Of a DNA stretch of 64,000 bases, positions 8,466-17,352 are shown piece after piece; within the stretch, counting starts at the first letter, position 1, and every line of letters begins with the position of its first letter. The position numbers and the translations under genes were made by a program. The notes below the pieces were generated by a model. The model saw only the letters and a list, made by a program, of their open reading frames with translations. It did no database searches and was not told the DNA's origin. This DNA is from Akkermansiaceae bacterium. GTDB taxonomy: Bacteria; Verrucomicrobiota; Verrucomicrobiia; Verrucomicrobiales; Akkermansiaceae. The stretch is taken from contig CAJJBR010000002.1 of assembly GCA_905182475.1 (NCBI GenBank), forward strand, positions 20,103-84,102. Direction: 5' to 3'.

Positions 8466-9529
8466 GCACCATCTCGCTCCGCGAAAATCAGGGTGCCGCT
8501 GGCGGTCTGGAGGGTGGTAATTACGACAACATCCGCCGAATTTCCGATATCTCCGGAGGCATGGTTGACGACGATCATGGCGCCATCCGGCAGGTAGCCA
8601 ACAGCCTGGTGATCTTCTCTTCCTGGTCTAACAAGAGCCACGCGGAGTCTATCCCCTACAGCGACGGCAGGTCGCATTGCGAGATCAAGATCGTTCAGGT
8701 TCAGGACGGAAACACCTTGGAGTCTCGCCAGTTTCGTAAGGCCGTCCTCCAGCGTGAGAAGCCTAGCGGAGAAAAACTTCGCAGTCTCGATGAGGCGAGA
8801 GTGGAGGCTCTGTGCTTCGGAGGAAGTCTTCGCCTCGTGGATGGAAATCTGGATATCCTTGGAGGTTTGCATTTTCTCCAGATTCTCAAGGCCGCGCTCG
8901 GCTCGCAGCCGTAGGCCGTTCCCACTTTCGGTAGCGAGGGTCTGGATTTCCTCGAGAACAAACTGCGCGACGATCAGCCTCCCGCTGATGAATCCCGAGG
9001 ACAGCAAGCCGAGGATGCGCCCGTCCATGATCGTCTCCGCATCCAGCACGATGGGCTGGCCGGAGCTGGCATCCTGGCGGAAGCGAACGTAGGGAATGAT
9101 GAATGCGAAATCGTCTCGGTTCCCCCGCAGGGCGAGGATGGTGCCAAGGAAGCCGAGGCTCGCGAAGAGAGTAACATCAAGGGCTACACGTAGGGAGTCC
9201 ACCAAATACTCGCCGCCCTCTGTATTTTCCAGCCGATCGCGAAAAGCCAGCTCTAGAAGGTTGGAAATTTCCACACGCGTAAGCAGCCATGCGCAGAAAA
9301 GGCCAACACCGAGGCCGAAGGTAGCAGTGGAAAATCCACGCAGCGTGAAGCCCTCCATGAGCTTCTCGATGCCGATGAACGCAAAGCCTATCACCAGGCC
9401 GATGATTAACCCTATGGTTACGGAAATTTCAATCGGAGTGCCTTTTGTGCTGAGGGCGATCGCAATCCCCGCAGCTTGGCAAACAATCAGATAAACCAGA
9501 CGGGCAATATTGACGGAAGGATGTGACAT
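8462..9529 (-). CDS. Membrane PIN-TRAM domain protein (YacL-like)
   Basis: The protein has 355 residues from the ATG at 9529 (an ATG at 9538 is also possible). Four hydrophobic segments fill the first 140 or so residues. A PIN domain follows with acidic residues in VLDAETIMDGRI, in VLEEIQTL, and in LNLNDLDLAMRP. The C-terminal TRAM-like barrel reads VGDRLRVALVRPGREDHQAV, then GYLPDGAMIVVN. This architecture matches Bacillus YacL and related predicted membrane-tethered ribonucleases; the biochemical role is not firmly known. It converges with the metallophosphoesterase and lies just downstream of a small PUR-domain gene on the same strand. Confidence 0.85.
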   Translation of the reverse strand: MSHPSVNIARLVYLIVCQAAGIAIALSTKGTPIEISVTIGLIIGLVIGFAFIGIEKLMEGFTLRGFSTATFGLGVGLFCAWLLTRVEISNLLELAFRDRLENTEGGEYLVDSLRVALDVTLFASLGFLGTILALRGNRDDFAFIIPYVRFRQDASSGQPIVLDAETIMDGRILGLLSSGFISGRLIVAQFVLEEIQTLATESGNGLRLRAERGLENLEKMQTSKDIQISIHEAKTSSEAQSLHSRLIETAKFFSARLLTLEDGLTKLARLQGVSVLNLNDLDLAMRPAVAVGDRLRVALVRPGREDHQAVGYLPDGAMIVVNHASGDIGNSADVVVITTLQTASGTLIFAERDGA

Positions 9530-9587
9530 TCGTGTCACGACATCCTTTCTTCCACTGACACTTCCTTCAAGTGGAAACGGTTTTCGC

Positions 9588-9797
9588 TTACTCCTGCTCG
9601 TCGGCAGTCATCTTGATATCTGTGAGTGCGTCGATAAAATCCCCGAGAATCTCAACAGGTACCATGATTGTATCGCGGTTTCCGCTGACATCTTCGGTAA
9701 TTTTCACCACCATCCCCCTAGAGTTTTGTTTCAGATCGAGAAAAAAGGTTTTCCTGTCCGACAAAATCTTTTCCGTATGTAACAAATCATTATCCAT
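9588..9797 (-). CDS. Small PUR-domain nucleic-acid-binding protein
   Basis: The protein has 69 residues with the single PUR repeat seen in bacterial PUR-alpha-like proteins: SDRKTFFLDLKQNSRGMVVK, then ITEDVSGNRDTIMVPVEILG, then DFIDAL. Family knowledge: the Borrelia member dimerises and binds single-stranded DNA and RNA. The gene lies 58 bp upstream of the PIN-TRAM gene on the same strand. A shared transcript is possible, and both products are predicted to contact nucleic acid. It is short but complete and shows no sign of decay. Confidence 0.7.
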   Translation of the reverse strand: MDNDLLHTEKILSDRKTFFLDLKQNSRGMVVKITEDVSGNRDTIMVPVEILGDFIDALTDIKMTADEQE

Positions 9798-9872
9798 GAA
9801 TTACCTTAGCTGTTATTCGCTTCCAGCATTGTGCTGCGGGGTTGATTGTCAACTTAATTCCAGATTTCAAGT

Positions 9873-10898
9873 ATGCTCGACTTCCTACCGAAAGACCGCC
9901 CTGCGCTCGTCCTTGCACCGATGCAGGACGTGACGGACCTGCCCTTTATGCGGGTGCTGGGGAGGCGTAGCATGCCCGATTGGTTTGTGACGGAATACTT
10001 CCGCGTCCACCCGGACTCGCGGCTGAACAAATACATCCTGCGCTCCATCGAAGAGAACGAAACCGGTCACCCGATCTTCGCCCAAATGATAGGTCGGGAT
10101 ATACCTAACCTCGTCCGCACCGCGATGGAACTCTCCAAATACCCCATCGCGGGAATCGATCTGAACCTCGGCTGCCCAGCTCCCGTCGTCTGCCGGAAAG
10201 ATGCGGGCGGTGGGCTACTCAGATCCCCGGAGAAAATTTACGAAATCCTCGGTGCTCTACGCGATTCGATCCCCGGGCGTTTCACGGTAAAGACCCGCCT
10301 CGGCTACCATTCCCCGGAGGAATTCGCCGGCCTAATTGAGGTTTTCAAAAGTCACGCCATCGACGGCCTGACAATCCATGGCCGCACCGTGGAGGATCGC
10401 TACAAGACGCCGGTGCGGCCGGATTTCGTCAAACTCGCCGTAGAAGCGATGCCCTGCCCGGTCATCGCCAACGGCAATGTAGTCGATACCGCCACAGCTC
10501 TGGCCTTTCATTGGAAAACTTCCGCCGCCGGCCTGATGGTCGGGCGGGGTGCGATTCGGAACCCGTGGCTTTTCAGCCAGATTGAATCCGCATTTCTCGG
10601 CAAACCCATCTATGTCCCGACCCACCGGGATTTGTTAGATTACATCATGGAGCTCTCCGAAGAACTCGCCCGCGAACACCCGGATTTCAACCCGCTTCTC
10701 CACGTCCAGCGCATGAAAAAAACACTGATCTACATTTGCGATGGCATAGAATCCGCTTTTGAGCACTCGATCCGGCGGATGAAAACTCCGGAGGAATTCA
10801 CTGAAATTTGCCGCCGGCACCTCGATCACAACGCTCCATTGCCTGTATTTCCCCCGTCGGAATCCCGCATATTTTGCGGTTTTACGGATTTACTATAA
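9873..10898 (+). CDS. dus: tRNA-dihydrouridine synthase family protein
   Basis: The protein has 341 residues. The FMN-binding TIM barrel opens with LVLAPMQDVTDLPFMRVL. The catalytic Cys lies in the family box NLGCPAPVVCRKDAGGGLL near residues 107-125, KTRLG is present, and the phosphate-binding end reads LMVGRGAIRNPWLF. A helical C-terminal tRNA-binding domain follows. The enzyme reduces uridine in the tRNA D-loop with NADPH. The subgroup (DusA, DusB or DusC) cannot be set by eye. It is probably a single-gene unit, divergent from the PUR gene and followed by the pseudopilin cassette after about 150 bp. Confidence 0.92.
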   Translation: MLDFLPKDRPALVLAPMQDVTDLPFMRVLGRRSMPDWFVTEYFRVHPDSRLNKYILRSIEENETGHPIFAQMIGRDIPNLVRTAMELSKYPIAGIDLNLGCPAPVVCRKDAGGGLLRSPEKIYEILGALRDSIPGRFTVKTRLGYHSPEEFAGLIEVFKSHAIDGLTIHGRTVEDRYKTPVRPDFVKLAVEAMPCPVIANGNVVDTATALAFHWKTSAAGLMVGRGAIRNPWLFSQIESAFLGKPIYVPTHRDLLDYIMELSEELAREHPDFNPLLHVQRMKKTLIYICDGIESAFEHSIRRMKTPEEFTEICRRHLDHNAPLPVFPPSESRIFCGFTDLL

Positions 10899-11044
10899 AC
10901 GGCGTGCCGAGGTGGTTGCAGGGAGTTGTGACTATATTTTCACGATTTTTTAATAACCCATACGGGATTTTTATATTTACTTGGTCGTGGTACTTCAAGT
11001 GTTATCTTATTTGTCGAAATATCGACAGATTCCATCTGTAAATT

Positions 11045-11716
11045 ATGCAAGCCATACGTTACAAGCAAGCCACGCGTTACCGCGCCCGGGGGTTCAGCCT
11101 CATGGAGCTGCTTGTCGTGATGGGCATCATATCGCTTCTGCTTATCGCTGCTTTCCCCATTTTCATCAACAACTCGAACAGCGCCCGCAACGCATCGCGT
11201 GAGATTATCAAGGGCCACCTCCAACAGGCACGTGCCCACGCGATTGCCACTGGAAACGCGACTGCCTTGGCGATTCCCGTCCTTGGCTCCGGTCCCGATC
11301 TGGGTGCCCGCGCCGTCTCGCTCGTCGAGGTCGAGAACTCCACCGGCGAATACGTCTCGATCAAGGACGAACAGGGGAAAGGCCGCCTTCTCCAACGTTT
11401 TGGAAAACTCTCCGGAAATTTCTATTTTCTATCCAGCTCACAAGTAAGCGCCGCGCAACCCACTGTTTTAGAAACGGGCGAAAACCTCCAAGTGAGTTTC
11501 AATGGCAGAGACTTTGATTGCCAAGCCATCATTTTCGCCCCCAACGGCCAGATCGTCCAACCGCCCTCCGGCACGCCCATCGCCATTGCCATCGGGCAAG
11601 CTACAAAACGAGGCTCAAGTCTCGAACTGACGGACAGAACAGGCGGCCAGCCCGGTTACGATCTTCTTCAAATAAACCGCCTCACCGGCAGAGCCCGCTT
11701 TTACCAGCCAGAATGA
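11045..11716 (+). CDS. Prepilin-like protein, Verru_Chthon cassette protein D type
   Basis: The protein has 223 residues. A type IV prepilin/pseudopilin leader is clear: RARGFSLMELLVVMGIISLL, with Gly-Phe at the peptidase site and Glu at position +5, then a hydrophobic helix. The rest resembles GspH/FimT-like minor pseudopilins (NSARNASREIIKGHLQQARA). It is the first of four prepilin-like genes joined by 4-bp or shorter overlaps, which matches the Verru_Chthon cassette (proteins D, B, C, A). The function of the cassette is not established; an envelope fibre or secretion role is inferred from the pseudopilin leaders. Confidence 0.75.
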   Translation: MQAIRYKQATRYRARGFSLMELLVVMGIISLLLIAAFPIFINNSNSARNASREIIKGHLQQARAHAIATGNATALAIPVLGSGPDLGARAVSLVEVENSTGEYVSIKDEQGKGRLLQRFGKLSGNFYFLSSSQVSAAQPTVLETGENLQVSFNGRDFDCQAIIFAPNGQIVQPPSGTPIAIAIGQATKRGSSLELTDRTGGQPGYDLLQINRLTGRARFYQPE

Positions 11717-12285
11717 AAGCTCCCTCGAAAAAAGCGGGAAAATCCCGCGCCTGCATTACACTCAGTGGCCAGCCGGGAATGACCCTGATGGAGGTTGTGA
11801 TCGCAATCGCTGTGGTCGCGTTTGTGGTTCCGCTGATTCTAGCGGCGACAGGCTCCGCCGGTAGTTCGCGGCGCAGTGCTGAGGCGGATACACGCTCGGC
11901 ATGGATCGCGCGCCAAGTGCAACAGGAGCTCATCGTATCCTGGGGGGAGCATCCTGAAAAATCTGTCTTCGGGACAAGCCTTCCATTCCCGAAGTTTCCC
12001 GACGTGGCCGAGCCAGAGAAAACCCCGGAAATTCTGCTATTCGATTCCGATGGCGAATTCATCGCAAAAGGCAGCGGAGCCGATCTCGAGAGCGCCAGCC
12101 AAGTAAAGGACGCCACGTATATCGTCGCCGCATATTCAGAGGAATACAATCCGCCCAACCTCCCCGCCATCGCGAATTCCCTCTGCATCCTTCACATCCG
12201 CATTATCCACCCAGCAAAAGCAAACCCAGGCAACCGCAGCACCTTCCGCTACAACCTAATTACCACCAAGCAAGGAGCCCTGTGA
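11713..12285 (+). CDS. Prepilin-like protein, Verru_Chthon cassette protein B type
   Basis: The protein has 190 residues. The start ATG overlaps the previous stop (ATGA), which suggests translational coupling. The prepilin leader is GQPGMTLMEVVIAIAVVAFV, with Gly-Met at the cleavage point and Glu at +5. After the helix the globular part (SAWIARQVQQELIVSWGEHP, then IVAAYSEEYNPPNLPAIANS) resembles GspI/PilV-like minor pseudopilins. It is the second gene of the tightly packed cassette, so it is very likely co-expressed with its neighbours. Confidence 0.72.
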   Translation: MKAPSKKAGKSRACITLSGQPGMTLMEVVIAIAVVAFVVPLILAATGSAGSSRRSAEADTRSAWIARQVQQELIVSWGEHPEKSVFGTSLPFPKFPDVAEPEKTPEILLFDSDGEFIAKGSGADLESASQVKDATYIVAAYSEEYNPPNLPAIANSLCILHIRIIHPAKANPGNRSTFRYNLITTKQGAL

Positions 12286-13073
12286 AAGATCCACGCCAGA
12301 TTTCTTCCATTCGGCGTTCAATATTGGAGGTTCGGTGTTCGATGTTCCCGAAGGCCAAAGCCTTCTCATTGATCGAGCTGCTCGTCGCCATGGCGATCAC
12401 CTCCATCATCATGGTTACGCTCTTCTCACTCCTCGGCCAATCAACCACCAACTACACCCAGACCCAGCGTGCGGTGAATGCTGTGTCCCAATCGCGCGCC
12501 TTCATCCAATTTTTCGATAGAGAGCTTTCCACCCGCCTCCCCGGCACCCCCCTGATCCATGAGAAGGAATCGACTGCTACAGGGCCGACATCTTCCGACC
12601 GCATCGCCTTCGTCCGCGCCCTCACCCAAGACGAATTCGATGATGCCGATCCCGGTGATCTCAGCACCAGCGTCTATTACGTCGATTTCTCAGATGATGG
12701 GAAAAGGGGCGAGTCTCCGAAACTTTTCCGCAAAAACCTTGGGCCGAAGGAAACGCAGAAACTCATCGAAGAAGGCGCCACGCCGCAGTTTCCGACCGTA
12801 AATGCGACCACTGACGAACCCATCATTCCCAACGTCATCTCCTTCAAGGCTGTTCCCATGTTCCGCGATATTACGGACGGCGAACTAAAGGAATGGGACG
12901 ACACCTCCCTGCAGCCACCCTCCGTCGTCGAGCTCAGCATCACCTTTATCGATGATTCATCGGCTCAGCGTTTCAAGATGAAATCCGAGTGGGATCGCCT
13001 TGCCACTTCCCCGCGTGACACCGAGCTGCAACTCATCCGCACGTTCACCCGCAACATCGCCATCGCGAAATGA
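12282..13073 (+). CDS. Prepilin-like protein, Verru_Chthon cassette protein C type
   Basis: The protein has 263 residues if it starts at the GTG at 12282, which overlaps the preceding stop, or 243 if it starts at the ATG at 12342 (MFPKAKAFSLIELLVAMAIT). The prepilin leader has Ala-Phe at the cleavage site and Glu at +5. The body resembles GspJ-like minor pseudopilins. The DNA between the two candidate starts is a dispersed repeat (12308-12349) that encodes RRSILEVRCSMFP, so part of the leader derives from repeat insertion. The ATG inside the repeat may be the real start. The gene ends with an ATGA overlap with the next gene. Confidence 0.75.
   Translation: MKDPRQISSIRRSILEVRCSMFPKAKAFSLIELLVAMAITSIIMVTLFSLLGQSTTNYTQTQRAVNAVSQSRAFIQFFDRELSTRLPGTPLIHEKESTATGPTSSDRIAFVRALTQDEFDDADPGDLSTSVYYVDFSDDGKRGESPKLFRKNLGPKETQKLIEEGATPQFPTVNATTDEPIIPNVISFKAVPMFRDITDGELKEWDDTSLQPPSVVELSITFIDDSSAQRFKMKSEWDRLATSPRDTELQLIRTFTRNIAIAK
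12308..12349. repeat. Widespread short direct-repeat motif inside a coding leader
   Basis: On the plus strand the stretch contains TTCGGCGTTCAAT and TTCGGTGTTCGAT separated by ATTGGAGG. The reverse strand would encode the recurring NIEHRTSNIERRM peptide that I know as a common shadow translation of an intergenic repeat in many bacteria. Here it lies within the first 25 codons of a pseudopilin gene. Confidence 0.6.
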
Positions 13074-15937
13074 AATCCACCCCCCGTATCTCTCCAAACC
13101 GTCTTGGCCTTGCGCTGCCGATGACCATTATCGCCGTTGCAGCACTCACCTTGCTGCTCGTCGGCCTCCTCACCGTCCTCACCCTTGAGCGCAAAACCGC
13201 ACGCTCCTACTCCAACGCCGCACGCGCCAATCTCGCCGTAGAATCCGGCCTCGCAGTCACTATTGCACAAATTACGGACTTCTTAAACCGCCCAGATGTA
13301 ACCGGAGCAGCGTTTGCAACTTGGGCCTACCATCCGGGTGGAGAAACTACCCCAGGATCCCTTCTTGCACTTACCGCCGGAAGGCCAGAGTTTGATGACG
13401 GGACTACTGCAGGCAACCCTTTCCTAACAGCCGATAACACCCAGTGGTTGGGCACAAGTGGTGGAGCCCCGGACAACCTTTTGGCAGATTTCCAGGCAGG
13501 CAGCGAAGAGGTGTTCGATTTCAATGCGAATCACACACTAGGTGCAATGAATGGTGCTTGCCTTGCTCGTTGGCAGGATTTTGATACCGATTCCCAAGGT
13601 CGCAAAATGCGCTTCGCAGTTTGGGTCGATGACGAAAGTTCCCGCCTTGATGTCACACAGATTGGAACCCAAATTCGTGAGGACGGAAACAGCCCTGCTG
13701 AAGTTCCTTTCTTCGAAGTAGGGAAACTAGAGGATGATGATGCGGCAGATCAAGAATTCTGGCTCACTGGAGATTCGGCCAGGGTAACTTTGGGTAACAC
13801 TCAATTCCCTAAGGAACTTTCGGGCGTAGCCACCTCGTTCAGCCGTGGCTATGATGTTCTCGCCTACACCCCTAGCTATGCCGATGCGGGTGCTTCGGAG
13901 GAAAATGGCTACCCGTTGCCCCTCAGGGGCCGTCTGAAACGGAATTTGAACTGGAGCGGCCATCTTACTTCAGGCTCCGTGGACGAACGTGTTGAACGGT
14001 TGACCGAATGGATGGCCAACGGGGCAGAAGGCTTTTTCAACAAACGGAATCTAAACTACTGGCCAGGAGGTAAAAGCACAGCAGAGCCCGATTACCAGAC
14101 TCTCTCATCAGTAAATCCCTTCGCCGCTGACCCGCGCAAAGAGCAATTTCGCACCATTTCCGCCTCGCTGATCGATTACCTTGACTCGGACAACGTCCCT
14201 ACCCAGCCAGCCAGACTTGCCGACTTGGACTATGGGAACCCCATGCCAGGTGCCATTCCCGTGTTGCTAATGAGAGATGTGAAAACGCCAGAATTCTTTG
14301 GCGCAGACCGCACGGTCCGTATCAACGAAGTTCAAATCATTTGGAATTCCCAAGGAGCACCAGACGGTTTTGAAGCCAACAGCACCGTCAAACGAACCAG
14401 CCTCGAAGGTGGGCTTTATCGCTACGAAATCCCGGTTACCTACCGATTCGAATTGTGGAATATGGACGAAAATGAGATTTCCGCTGCTAGCTACGAGATT
14501 CGTTCCACTTATATTCAGCAAATTCAAGGATCCGCCTTTGGCGCGATTGGTGCTCAGCCGATTCCGGAGGAAGCGGAGCTAGTTCTGCCCTTAAATTCCG
14601 GTAACCCCATAACCTTCGCGCCGAATCAGATCAAGGTCTTTGATATCACACGCACCTATGTGCGTGAGAGTAGCGAAGACCGGGGCACTACCTGGGATAG
14701 TTTCAGATCAAGCGATAACAATAAACAACCGGACGGTCACCAGCGCCAAGCCCACGTTTTATTGAATGCCGGGACTGGCGAATGGCTTCACGCAACGGGT
14801 TATTTGCAAATGAGCGAAGCTCCTACGGACGGTGTCGTCTCAGTTGGCCCCGGAAACAAAGGTGGATCAAAAGGAAATCAACTCAACGACCCGCGGATGA
14901 CTCCATTGAGGATGTATGACAAAGATAGTGGGCTTCACTTTCACGAAGCGGATCGAGACTGGTCTGGCAACAAACCCGGCAAAATGAATTCTGTGAACAA
15001 CAGTCTCAACGGCTACAACTATCAGGACTTCAATTTCTGGTTGGACAGGCCGTATCTGCAATCGATAAACAGCCCCTTGCAAGGCATAACTCGTGTTGAA
15101 AATCGGCCGATGCGTTCACCAGCTGAGCTAGGGCGTATTTTTGATCCCTCATGGACTCATCCAGCCGGGCGAGGCAATGGAAATCAACCTTTCAGCCAAG
15201 GAGTTTTATCACCCTTTAGAGGAGGAGCCACACTGGCAATTGGGCAACGCTCGAAAGCCACCTTGAGCGGCACGGCAGAAGCTGATCACCTGGATGCCAA
15301 ACCATGGAACATCATGGATATTTTTACCACAGAAGGGGATGGGAGCAGCGTGACCAGTGACGAGTTTGGCAGCCTAGAATGGCGGGGACGGGTCAATCTG
15401 AATAGTCAAAAAAGCCTCGCTCTGACTACCGGGATCAAGAGTAACCATGAGCTGATCATGGAGCTTCCCGAGCTCCGGCTGGGTGAAGCAACTCGCCCTA
15501 CCGAATTTAAATTCAAAGCCGTCGCGGAAGAGTTAAAAAACCGCCTCACGAGGGGTGGGCAGCGACCGGATGGAAAATTGATCGCCACTTGGAAGGATGC
15601 GCTTCCTTTGTATTCTCCAGGTCAACTCAGCGAGCTGGAGAGTTGGAACGAAATCTCTGCCTTCAATCCTCCCGAAAATAGTTTAAATAACGATCTCGAA
15701 TTATTGAACCGTTCTGATTCTTCTCGTGAAGAGGCAATGATGCGAACGGCGAATCTTGTCACAACCCGCAGCCACTGTTACCGCATCGTAGCAGCAGGCG
15801 AAGTCCTCGAAGCCAGTGGGAAAGTTCTCGGCCACCGGATACTGGAAAAGGTCATATTCTTTAATTGCACTTGGGATTCAGATACCGGGGAGCTGGAATC
15901 CGTAAAAGCTGAAACACTTTATGTCCGATCATTGTGA
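13070..15937 (+). CDS. Large cassette protein, Verru_Chthon cassette protein A type
   Basis: The protein has 955 residues. The N-terminus resembles PilX/GspK: NRLGLALPMTIIAVAALTLL, then a hydrophobic helix and ERKTARSYSNAARANLAVES, but the usual Glu at +5 is absent. The long remainder shows patches typical of GspK-like proteins (FAVWVDDESSRLDVT, FRTISASLIDYLDSDNVP) and ends RILEKVIFFNCTWDSD. Size and position as the last and largest of four tandem genes fit the Verru_Chthon protein A family. A GspK-like tip-capping role is inference. The start overlaps the preceding stop by 4 bp. Confidence 0.75.
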   Translation: MKSTPRISPNRLGLALPMTIIAVAALTLLLVGLLTVLTLERKTARSYSNAARANLAVESGLAVTIAQITDFLNRPDVTGAAFATWAYHPGGETTPGSLLALTAGRPEFDDGTTAGNPFLTADNTQWLGTSGGAPDNLLADFQAGSEEVFDFNANHTLGAMNGACLARWQDFDTDSQGRKMRFAVWVDDESSRLDVTQIGTQIREDGNSPAEVPFFEVGKLEDDDAADQEFWLTGDSARVTLGNTQFPKELSGVATSFSRGYDVLAYTPSYADAGASEENGYPLPLRGRLKRNLNWSGHLTSGSVDERVERLTEWMANGAEGFFNKRNLNYWPGGKSTAEPDYQTLSSVNPFAADPRKEQFRTISASLIDYLDSDNVPTQPARLADLDYGNPMPGAIPVLLMRDVKTPEFFGADRTVRINEVQIIWNSQGAPDGFEANSTVKRTSLEGGLYRYEIPVTYRFELWNMDENEISAASYEIRSTYIQQIQGSAFGAIGAQPIPEEAELVLPLNSGNPITFAPNQIKVFDITRTYVRESSEDRGTTWDSFRSSDNNKQPDGHQRQAHVLLNAGTGEWLHATGYLQMSEAPTDGVVSVGPGNKGGSKGNQLNDPRMTPLRMYDKDSGLHFHEADRDWSGNKPGKMNSVNNSLNGYNYQDFNFWLDRPYLQSINSPLQGITRVENRPMRSPAELGRIFDPSWTHPAGRGNGNQPFSQGVLSPFRGGATLAIGQRSKATLSGTAEADHLDAKPWNIMDIFTTEGDGSSVTSDEFGSLEWRGRVNLNSQKSLALTTGIKSNHELIMELPELRLGEATRPTEFKFKAVAEELKNRLTRGGQRPDGKLIATWKDALPLYSPGQLSELESWNEISAFNPPENSLNNDLELLNRSDSSREEAMMRTANLVTTRSHCYRIVAAGEVLEASGKVLGHRILEKVIFFNCTWDSDTGELESVKAETLYVRSL

Positions 15938-17309
15938 AAAAAACTTCCTCGCACTTTTACTGATTATTTTGATCGGTGCGCCCTCTCTTTCGGCTGCTTC
16001 TCTCAGATGGATACATTTGGGCACGATTGACGCCGGATTGGTAAGTTTGGCGATCGACGGGAAAATAGCCTACCGGAAAATGCCGCCCGGGAGAGCTACA
16101 CCCTGGGGAAATGTCTCACCAGGCCTTCATCATTTTCAGATCGCGTCAGAGAAAAACCTTGGCTCCGCCTTTGAGTTGGAAATCGCTAAAAACCAGAAGA
16201 TCACCATGGTAAGCGTTTCGGATAAAAACGGCGACCTTCAATGTCGTACTTTTGGCTTGGACGCGCCCCAAGAAGAATTTTTTTTCCTCAATGTGATGCC
16301 CGGTGTCATGATGAGTTTGCCGGAAACCAAGCAGAAGGCCATTTTTGGAAAAGGCTTCTGGCTACATGATGATAAGGCAAAGACCACCGTCTCATTAGTC
16401 GATAGTGAAGGGTTTCACGGGAAAGTTGATTTTTCCCGTTTGGGCGATGCGGATACGCCAACAGGCTCCTACCTTGCCATTCTTTTTAGCGACGATGATG
16501 GCAAGCCCAATCTCGCAATTCTTCGAGACCGCGATGCACTCTTTAAAATTAGCAATAAATCTATCGAAATTGCCGATGAATTAGTAGCGGGTATCAGAAT
16601 CATTTCCGAAGGGAATAAGCTAGCTGCGGGCAGCTTCGATCCAGCAGATACCAATTGGGAGAAAGTGCAGAGTCAAATTTTTTGGCTTAATCTGTCGATT
16701 GACCGCGATCCATGCAGGTTGGAGATCAGAGGCTTCCCTGCTATGCGACGCATGCCTTCAGGGCGCGGCACGGGTTTTGTAAAATGGCCTGCGGGTGCTT
16801 GGAAAACAGATGTTGTGGTCGAGCGGACCAATGAGAAACTCGCTAGCGACAGTTTCTCGCTCTCCGCCAAGGCTAGTATAGGGCTGATCAGCTCTGGTGG
16901 CGGGAAATATCCTCATCGTTTACTCACCGTGGAAGGGCGGTCACGTGGAGAAAGTAGATCCGTCCAAAAGTCGCAACTTCGGTTCGTAAACGCCCTACCC
17001 GATGGAGTCTTGAGATCTATCGTTCAATACGATACAGAGCCAGTCATAATCACATTGGATCCGGGAGAAATCGGGGATATGATTCCGCTCGTGAAAGGTA
17101 GCTTTCCTGGAGCAAAACTTGATCTAACTCTGGGTGCACAGAAAAATCACCAAATCTGGGAAATTCCCTTAATGCCTACTCTTCCGCCGGGAGATTGGGT
17201 GGTAGTTATACACCTCGATCAAGAATCATTTGCTGCACCCGTCCTCACTTGGGTGGAAATGGACAAAGGCGCAATCACATTTCCCGCCGCTCCGGGAGGT
17301 GACGAATAA
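15921..17309 (+). CDS. Exported protein of unknown function linked to the pseudopilin cassette
   Basis: The protein has 462 residues and the gene overlaps the end of the large cassette gene by 17 bp, so co-transcription is very likely. An N-terminal signal peptide (NFLALLLIILIGAPSLSAAS) is followed by a beta-rich body with an apparent duplication. ASLRWIHLGTIDAGLVSLAI and LHHFQIASEKNLGS in the N-terminal part have a counterpart around LRFVNALPDGVLRSIVQYDT and LVKGSFPGAKLDLTLGAQKN. I do not recognise the family. The context suggests a periplasmic or surface partner of the cassette proteins. Confidence 0.7.
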   Translation: MSDHCEKNFLALLLIILIGAPSLSAASLRWIHLGTIDAGLVSLAIDGKIAYRKMPPGRATPWGNVSPGLHHFQIASEKNLGSAFELEIAKNQKITMVSVSDKNGDLQCRTFGLDAPQEEFFFLNVMPGVMMSLPETKQKAIFGKGFWLHDDKAKTTVSLVDSEGFHGKVDFSRLGDADTPTGSYLAILFSDDDGKPNLAILRDRDALFKISNKSIEIADELVAGIRIISEGNKLAAGSFDPADTNWEKVQSQIFWLNLSIDRDPCRLEIRGFPAMRRMPSGRGTGFVKWPAGAWKTDVVVERTNEKLASDSFSLSAKASIGLISSGGGKYPHRLLTVEGRSRGESRSVQKSQLRFVNALPDGVLRSIVQYDTEPVIITLDPGEIGDMIPLVKGSFPGAKLDLTLGAQKNHQIWEIPLMPTLPPGDWVVVIHLDQESFAAPVLTWVEMDKGAITFPAAPGGDE

Positions 17310-17352
17310 GCGCAGGTATCATTGGCCTCCCCAGTATTTTAATGAGGTGGGA

